In this document: in pieces, positions 58,804 to 64,000 of the stretch
Layout: every line of letters begins with the position of its first letter
Numbering within the stretch: position 1 is the first letter of the stretch
DNA from: Cohaesibacter celericrescens
GTDB lineage: Bacteria > Pseudomonadota > Alphaproteobacteria > Rhizobiales > Cohaesibacteraceae
DNA: 64,000 nucleotides
Direction of reading: 5' to 3'
NCBI RefSeq assembly: GCF_002866925.1
Contig: NZ_PKUQ01000047.1
Coordinates: 124,001-188,000 of the forward strand
Program-made: the position numbers and the translations under genes
The notes under the pieces: model-generated
What the model was told of the DNA's origin: nothing
Databases searched by the model: none
What the model saw: the letters and a program-made list of their open reading frames with translations, nothing else

Positions 58804-61383
58804 TCACTGTGAGGCGCTTTCGTCTGGCTGTTTTGCCGTCTCAATCAAAATCTGTTTAAGCTGTTTGGCCAATGCATTGATATCAGTCTCGAAGATCTCT
58901 GGTGGCAATTGGATACCAGTCTTTGCAGCGCTTTGAAGGACTGCATCTCTAAAAGAGGCTTCGGATTTAAACAGTTTTACGAATTTTTTGGCGTCGAGCG
59001 TGAAGATTGTACAATATCCGACTGCGGTTACTTTTGCTGGTTGCCGATAGCGGGCCAAGATTGATAATTGCCCAAACATCTCGCCATTGTTCAGACGAGT
59101 TTTCTTTCCGTTGGTTGCGATAATCACGGAGCCAGAGGCAATGAACCAGACTTCCCGAGCTGAATATTCACGTTTGATCAGGCGTTGGCCGGGCATCGCA
59201 TAAATTGTACGCAAGCTTCGGATCAGTGATTTTCGTTGTTTGTCGGCCAATTTTGCAAAGGCTGGATAATTGGCGACAATACTGGTGGCTTGCTCCTTGA
59301 GATTCAAAACAGGGCGCTGGCTCAGTTGTTGACGTCGCTCTTCAATCTGGGTGCCCAAGGTGCTCTTTAATTCAAAGCCTATAAGTCCGTCTTCTGAGAA
59401 GGCATCATATTCACGCTTTTCCAGCTGCAAAGTCGTGCGACGGATCAATCTGCGTTCCAGGTCTTCTGCGTAGCCAGGAAATTGCAACCGCAGTAATTCG
59501 AGCTCATGATGTGTTTCGTCTATCCTGCGGCTGAGCAGTTCATGGAGTAAATTTGCGATGCGTCGTCCGTGGATGCGCCGAACGCGGTTGTCAATGAAGC
59601 TGTCCAGATTGGGCAAGATCATGCCAAGCGATACCAGCACCTCAAATCGGGATTCGATCACACGAGCCAGAGGTCTTCTTATTCCCAGATAATTGTGCAA
59701 TATCATCGCGATCCGAAACTTCCGGCCTACTTGATAGGCCCGTCGCGCAGCCTCTCGATAACCAATTCGCCCTTTGGCTTGCGTGGCCTCGATGATATAA
59801 TCTGTTTCCAGTAACAATCGTTCAGCCAAGTCTGCCGAGATAACCTGTTCCCTGAATTCCTCCAGTACGGTGTCTCTTTCGTGCGCGGCGAGAGCGACCA
59901 AGCCCAGTGTAATCCGATCGCGATCAAGAATCTGGTCAATATTGTCGGTTGATGCCACAGCGTTATCCAGCCGTGCTGCAAATTGTTTGGCTTCGTCTCG
60001 CACAATTTCGTGGGTTAATCCGAAACTGCGTGCCGTTTTGGCGACCCTTTCACGAACCGTCTGCAATGCCACGGCAATGACCTGATTGCTCAAAGCGATA
60101 TCCAGCGAACTGAGCCGATCAAGCCCCAGTTTGGCAATTGCCCATTGAAGGGTCGTTCCTTGAACTATGAGGGTGAAGAGCGTGAACCCGGTTGCGATAA
60201 TACCGACCTGATGTTTGATGTCATCGGGTATAAAGCGGTTTTCTGTTACAGCCAGAGCCAACGTCAATGTAACAGAACCGCGCAATCCTCCCCAGAGAAT
60301 GGCAACGCAATAGCGAGGCTCAATGTGAGGAGAGGCCTTGATTAATGCGAGCAATGGCAGCAAACCAAACAGAATTAGAGCGCGCGCAGCGAGTGCTGCA
60401 ATGACGACCACGCCAACCAAGATAAGGTCATAGGGCGTAAAGTTGGTCATGAGCCTGGGAATGAAGATAGCCGCGAGTATAAAGATCAGCGCGCCTGCCC
60501 AATGGGATAACAAGTCCCAAGTGTCGCGCAATTGAACATTCAATGATGGGGTGAAGCGAGACGTCATATGCAGATTAAGGGTCAGTCCTGCGACGACGAC
60601 GCCGATGACACCGGATGCGGCCAGTTGTTCTGCTAACAAATAGGTCAATGACGGAACTGCCACAGAAACCGATATTTGCCCCTTGGGATAGGATGACATT
60701 CTGGCGATGATCTCTACGGTTATCCTGCCAACGACAAAGCCAGCGGCAGCGCCTCCGGCGATGATCCAGGGAAACTGAAGCAAGGCTTCGCCAATGTCCG
60801 GATTCTTTTCATTCAGAGTGACAAAGGCCAGAAACAAAGAAGAAAACGCGATTGCTGCTGCGTCATTAAGCAAGCTTTCTCCTTCAACAATGCGCGCGAG
60901 TCTTTGCGGTGCTGATGTGCCTTTGAAAATAGACACCACGGCGGACGGGTCCGTGGTGGAGACGATCGCACCAATCAACAAGCACGCTGCCAAGGATATG
61001 TTGGTGCTAAAAGAATAGAGTGAGATGCCAACTGCCAGCATTGCCACAACGACGGCGACAATCGCGAGAATCAGGATTGGTACCCAATCATCCAACATGC
61101 GTCTTACGTTGATATTCAAGGCCAACTGGAACACCAATAGTGGCAGAAAAACCGAAAGAAAGATGCTTGATCGCATAGGGAGATTAAGGATGGCGAGAGC
61201 CAGAGGATTGAGAGCATCCGTCAAATCTGTGCGCCACAAGAACGCCGCAGCCGCCCCGATCGCAATGCCCATTGCAGCCAGAAAAACCGAATAAGGCAGG
61301 CGTAGTCGGGCAGCCAAAGGCTCGCTTATGCCGATAACAAAGAAGATGCCTACAGAAATGGCTATCAGGATCGTCAGATTCAT
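58804..61383 (-). CDS. CPA1-family sodium/proton antiporter with cyclic-nucleotide-binding domain
   Basis: A protein of 859 residues. The first 420 form the NhaP/CPA1 transport domain with about twelve spans, including the ion-binding region STTDPSAVVSIFKGTSAPQR and GESLLNDAAAI. A helical cytosolic linker of about 300 residues follows. Residues about 715-820 form a cNMP-binding fold (AMPGQRLIKREYSAREVWFI, then GEMFGQLSILARYRQPAKV). The phosphate cassette lacks a clear Arg-Ala pair for cAMP, so the ligand is open. The layout resembles plant SOS1. Exports sodium against protons, useful for a marine cell (inference). Monocistronic. Confidence 0.94.
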   Translation of the reverse strand: MNLTILIAISVGIFFVIGISEPLAARLRLPYSVFLAAMGIAIGAAAAFLWRTDLTDALNPLALAILNLPMRSSIFLSVFLPLLVFQLALNINVRRMLDDWVPILILAIVAVVVAMLAVGISLYSFSTNISLAACLLIGAIVSTTDPSAVVSIFKGTSAPQRLARIVEGESLLNDAAAIAFSSLFLAFVTLNEKNPDIGEALLQFPWIIAGGAAAGFVVGRITVEIIARMSSYPKGQISVSVAVPSLTYLLAEQLAASGVIGVVVAGLTLNLHMTSRFTPSLNVQLRDTWDLLSHWAGALIFILAAIFIPRLMTNFTPYDLILVGVVVIAALAARALILFGLLPLLALIKASPHIEPRYCVAILWGGLRGSVTLTLALAVTENRFIPDDIKHQVGIIATGFTLFTLIVQGTTLQWAIAKLGLDRLSSLDIALSNQVIAVALQTVRERVAKTARSFGLTHEIVRDEAKQFAARLDNAVASTDNIDQILDRDRITLGLVALAAHERDTVLEEFREQVISADLAERLLLETDYIIEATQAKGRIGYREAARRAYQVGRKFRIAMILHNYLGIRRPLARVIESRFEVLVSLGMILPNLDSFIDNRVRRIHGRRIANLLHELLSRRIDETHHELELLRLQFPGYAEDLERRLIRRTTLQLEKREYDAFSEDGLIGFELKSTLGTQIEERRQQLSQRPVLNLKEQATSIVANYPAFAKLADKQRKSLIRSLRTIYAMPGQRLIKREYSAREVWFIASGSVIIATNGKKTRLNNGEMFGQLSILARYRQPAKVTAVGYCTIFTLDAKKFVKLFKSEASFRDAVLQSAAKTGIQLPPEIFETDINALAKQLKQILIETAKQPDESASQ

Positions 61384-62204
61384 TCATATATCTCGCACGC
61401 GTCTTTTGCCTGTGGGGTCATTAGGCTTTGTCGCAATTCTCATATTCGTTCGTGGAAACGGCATTTGCAGAAATGCCGATTGACCGCGGGTTGGGGTTCG
61501 TTGTTATTGGCTTATGAACCGCATGGTACTGTCAATCAGTGTAACAGAAACAGAATGGGCTGTGTCCAAGCTGAAGCATCTTCGAAATTAAAGTGTGCAC
61601 ACTCTTTGTGTCGTGAGATGGGGATCAGTCTCCCCCATTGCTATTTGTCTCCATTCACATTCAAAAAAATAACGGATTACTTTAAAGAATTCCTTTTCAA
61701 CGCTGTTTGGGCACCGTTGGTGTAGAATTGTCCTATTGCTGCTTAATTGACTGATCCGTAACGATTTTCGTCATTTTCGCTCTTTGTTGTTACCACATGC
61801 AGAAAAGTGTCAATTGTATTGAGGAGAATAGTGTTTTTTCTTTGTCTTATGGACCCGTTTCTCTATCCGGAAAGCTATCAATAAAGGGCTTTCGCATGGG
61901 GGGGAGGCATTCTCAACGATAGGTATCGCGGTTTGGAGTTTTGAAATAGTGAAAGAGATTTATCATACAAATTGATAAAAGCATCGGAAATTCAAGTGTT
62001 TCGTTCTGTCCACAGATCGTGTGATTTAGGCGAGGCTTGCACGCCAATTTGGTCGATATCATCGCGCCAAACGGCCAGTCGGGCCGGAAAAAGATGCTTG
62101 TATAGGTGACGAAACCAGACAAAACTGGTATCAAAACCTCATAGCCCTATGGCAAGGCGCCGAATGTGGGCGGATACCTCTGAATGCGAATAGGGAGAGA
62201 ACCA
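61384..62204. other. Long intergenic region (821 bp)
   Basis: No gene of normal length is supported here. One very short frame, GTG at 61831 to TAA at 61884 (17 codons), has a good GAGGAG ribosome site five bases upstream and could be a leader peptide, but nothing else supports it. The A+T content is higher than in the genes. The downstream end carries the promoter and GGGAG ribosome site of the GlcG-like gene. Confidence 0.5.
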
Positions 62205-62606
62205 ATGCGTACGGTCGAACAAATAGAACTTGCTGATGCTACCGCTGCGGTGGCTGCTGCTAAGGCTGAGGCTACATCGAACGGCTGGGCTGTGAGTGTG
62301 GCCGTAACCGATGCGGGTGGGCATTTGTTGGCTTATGAGCGCATGGACGGTGCCGCTGCTTCTTCCGGTGAGATTGCGTGTGAAAAGGCTCGTACGTCGT
62401 CTATCTTTCGTGCGCCGACTGGCGGGCTTGAAGATAAAATTAAAGACCGGCTGGCAATCCTGAGCCTGCCAAACGGAATGCCGATGCGAGGTGGTATTCC
62501 AATTGTTGTGAATGGCACCGTAGTTGGGGCTGTGGGCGTTTCAGGCCTTGCGCCGCATCAAGACGATCAAGTCGCAACGGCGGCTGTTGCCATGTTGTCT
62601 GCATAA
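62205..62606 (+). CDS. GlcG/HbpS-family heme-binding-like protein
   Basis: A protein of 133 residues from the ATG at 62205 with AGGGAGAG upstream; a longer frame starts at 62184. It covers the whole GlcG/HbpS domain: AVTDAGGHLLAYERMDGA near residues 33-50, then EKARTSSIFRAPTGGLE, and GGIPIVVNGTVVGAVGVSG near the end. Family members bind heme or degrade small organic molecules, but many have no known role. No signal peptide and no operon partner. Confidence 0.88.
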   Translation: MRTVEQIELADATAAVAAAKAEATSNGWAVSVAVTDAGGHLLAYERMDGAAASSGEIACEKARTSSIFRAPTGGLEDKIKDRLAILSLPNGMPMRGGIPIVVNGTVVGAVGVSGLAPHQDDQVATAAVAMLSA

Positions 62607-62942
62607 GGCTGCAAGGCTGAAGGGTAGAGTATTGCCGGTAAAGGGTAGATCCTGTTTGCAATTGTAATTGGGGGGTGGGAATCGTCATGAGCCATATTGG
62701 GTTGTGATGAAACACCTTGTCCATTCTCACCTACAGGTGATTTCCATTGTCTTAGTGACTATTTACCGTATTTGACGAATTAACCCCGGTTAACAACACG
62801 CTCTTTGTTTGGGGAATACTCATGTCTGTCAATTTGAAAACAGGCAATGATAATGCTGTGCCCTGACGATCGGGAACACTGCATTATCAATTACAATTCC
62901 ATAGGCAGCGCCGTGCAGCAAATGCATTCGCGATTGTTTTTC
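62607..62942. other. Intergenic region between the GlcG-like gene and tetR
   Basis: A gap of 336 bp between convergent genes. It holds three inverted repeats: TCACCT-AC-AGGTGA (62727-62740), followed by TTTCC and possibly ending the GlcG-like gene; TTAACC-CC-GGTTAA (62780-62793); and the long hairpin listed next. No gene is supported. Confidence 0.6.
62848..62889 (-). terminator. Long hairpin downstream of tetR
   Basis: TGATAATGC and GCATTATCA pair perfectly over 9 bp, and the inner part pairs further (GTG with CAC, CCC with GGG, a mismatch and a two-base bulge). It lies 54 bp after the tetR stop on the minus strand, followed there by TTGCCTGTTTTC. Termination is the likely role. Confidence 0.5.
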
Positions 62943-63560
62943 TTATGATACCGCACCCTCCATAATGGGTGGATCCTCCGTCAAATCCGATGCTGTGTTG
63001 ACCAGCATGGTGAGAATAGTTGCCTTGAGGGTAGGGAGGTAAGCATTGAGCATTTCGTGCGTCATCGGCGAGACTTTTAGACTGGCACAGATGAAAATGA
63101 CAAATGTTGCAAATTGCGCAGGAGATTGTCCTATTTCTCCCAGCTTATCCGCATAGGGTAGAAAAAACTCTGACAGAAACTGAAAGTCTGCCTGCTCGAT
63201 TTTCTTGATTGCAGGATGACCGTTGATTTCAGGATTGGCCCATATTTCGAATATATTTGGTTCCATATTGATCCGCTCGAAAGGAATGACCACCCTTTCG
63301 TCTAAATAGACATCCAACTGTTCACTTAGAGATTTGCACTCTACCAGCCGCCGTTTGATTGATTGAAGACGGTGCATCTCATTGTGACAAATGACTTCAG
63401 CAATAACATTTTCCTTACAGCCCATAACGGAATAAATCGTTTGTCGCGACAAGCAGGCCGCTTTGGCTATGTCGCCCATAGTTGTCTTCTGAAAACTTTG
63501 TCGCTTTGCAACAGCTCCTGCTGCCTGGATAATTATTTCTTTGGTATCTGCCATGTTCAA
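62943..63560 (-). CDS. TetR-family transcriptional regulator
   Basis: Regulator of 205 residues; Met3 (63554) is an alternative start. The N-terminal helix-turn-helix reads TTMGDIAKAACLSRQTIYSVMGCKENVI, typical TetR. The C-terminal ligand domain is not assigned to a subgroup. The palindrome-rich A+T region upstream (63700-63820) is a likely operator for it and for a gene beyond the window. Target and ligand unknown. Confidence 0.9.
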   Translation of the reverse strand: MNMADTKEIIIQAAGAVAKRQSFQKTTMGDIAKAACLSRQTIYSVMGCKENVIAEVICHNEMHRLQSIKRRLVECKSLSEQLDVYLDERVVIPFERINMEPNIFEIWANPEINGHPAIKKIEQADFQFLSEFFLPYADKLGEIGQSPAQFATFVIFICASLKVSPMTHEMLNAYLPTLKATILTMLVNTASDLTEDPPIMEGAVS

Positions 63561-63713
63561 TATGTCTGCCGACCAAGTGCGCGCCCCCTAAGTGATGGTC
63601 GGGACGCGCCTGTCGCCACCCCTCAGTGGTTTCGAGTGCTTACTTCTTGTTTCAACAAGTTGCCTTTACGAACGCGCAAAAGCCTTTCCAAAAATTAATA
63701 TACAAAAACAGTT

Positions 63714-63803
63714 ATTTTGTAAATTAAACACATGTCATCTTGACAAAACAAATCCAAATGTCTATCTTTAGTTTACAAAATGCAGATTATGTAATTTACA
63801 TAA
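63714..63803. promoter_or_regulatory. Palindrome cluster, candidate TetR operators
   Basis: ATTTTGTAAA (63714-63723) and TTTACAAAAT (63772-63781) form a perfect 10-bp inverted repeat flanking the promoter. A separate perfect 17-bp palindrome TTATGTAA-T-TTACATAA lies at 63787-63803, and a further half-site TATGTAAAT at 63811. All share GTAA(A)/TTTAC. They lie 150-240 bp upstream of tetR. Confidence 0.55.
63740..63768 (+). promoter_or_regulatory. Sigma-70-like promoter on the plus strand
   Basis: TTGACA at 63740-63745 and TATCTT at 63763-63768 are separated by 17 bp. The expected transcription start falls in the downstream inverted repeats, so a bound repressor would block it. The driven gene would be to the right of the window or a short frame at 63923. 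Confidence 0.5.
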
Positions 63804-64000
63804 ATCAAAATATGTAAATTCAACGCTAACAAACCTCTGAGAGCAAAACTCAACATCTGGACGAAGCTAGCGAATTACTCTGAAGGAAGGACTGCGGTCC
63901 TGAGGCGTTCGCATTGGCATCAATGGTAAATTTCCAGCGAGGCTCTCTAACGGTTTTAGGTGATTGCATTCTGAAACACAAAGTAAGACGGGCTTAATGC
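63804..64000. other. Right-edge intergenic sequence
   Basis: No normal gene is visible. A small hairpin AGGAC-TGCG-GTCCT occurs at about 63888-63901. A 24-codon frame from ATG 63923 to TAA 63997 has no clear ribosome site and is not called. The true downstream gene probably starts outside the window. Confidence 0.5.

Overview
The window reads as chromosomal DNA of a heterotrophic alphaproteobacterium, most likely a Hyphomicrobiales-type marine or soil organism (inference). The reasons are a HutF-type histidine pathway, translationally coupled transporter operons, a TRAP system, a Rhizobium-like biuret hydrolase and an amino acid:[carrier protein] ligase of the kind known from rhizobia. Gene density is high. 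I see no tRNA, rRNA, insertion sequence, phage gene or CRISPR array.

Layout. 1-4763: L-arabinose genes (3' end of araD, araA, araC reading back, araB), close to the enterobacterial proteins. 4872-9983: pyrC, pyrE and a large GH2 beta-galactosidase. 10072-19343 (minus): one tightly coupled operon with a BMP-type ABC transporter, formamidase, biuret hydrolase, a second cysteine hydrolase, a cupin and allophanate hydrolase, with a divergent LysR gene. It looks like a system for scavenging nitrogen from small ureides and amides. 20514-31117: the complete histidine utilisation set (hutI-H-G-U plus a polar amino acid ABC transporter on minus, hutF-hutC on plus). 31191-40466: a universal stress protein, then a minus-strand operon (N-formylglutamate amidohydrolase-like enzyme, TRAP DctQ-DctM-DctP, glutamine-synthetase-like ligase, aldehyde dehydrogenase, iron alcohol dehydrogenase) divergent from an RpiR regulator. 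The gene set fits a gamma-glutamylated amino-alcohol route, with ethanolamine as the best guess.

40491-48391: a HAD phosphatase, sbcD-sbcC and a GNAT-nitrilase fusion. 48518-56392 (minus): the most unusual block, made of an acyl carrier protein, an acyl-CoA-dehydrogenase-like flavoprotein without the usual catalytic glutamate, an aminoacyl-tRNA-synthetase-like amino acid:[carrier protein] ligase, a DUF1839 protein, a GH2 beta-mannosidase-like protein and a double alpha/beta hydrolase. It looks like a small non-ribosomal pathway that loads an amino acid on a carrier protein, modifies it and transfers it, product unknown. 56637-64000: a GGDEF-EAL protein, a CPA1 antiporter with a cyclic-nucleotide-binding domain, a GlcG/HbpS-like protein and a TetR regulator with a palindrome-rich upstream region at the right edge.

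Many genes in the minus-strand operons start with a 4-base ATGA overlap or within a few bases of the preceding stop, so the operon assignments are well supported. Substrates of the transporters and of the carrier-protein pathway are inferred from context only.
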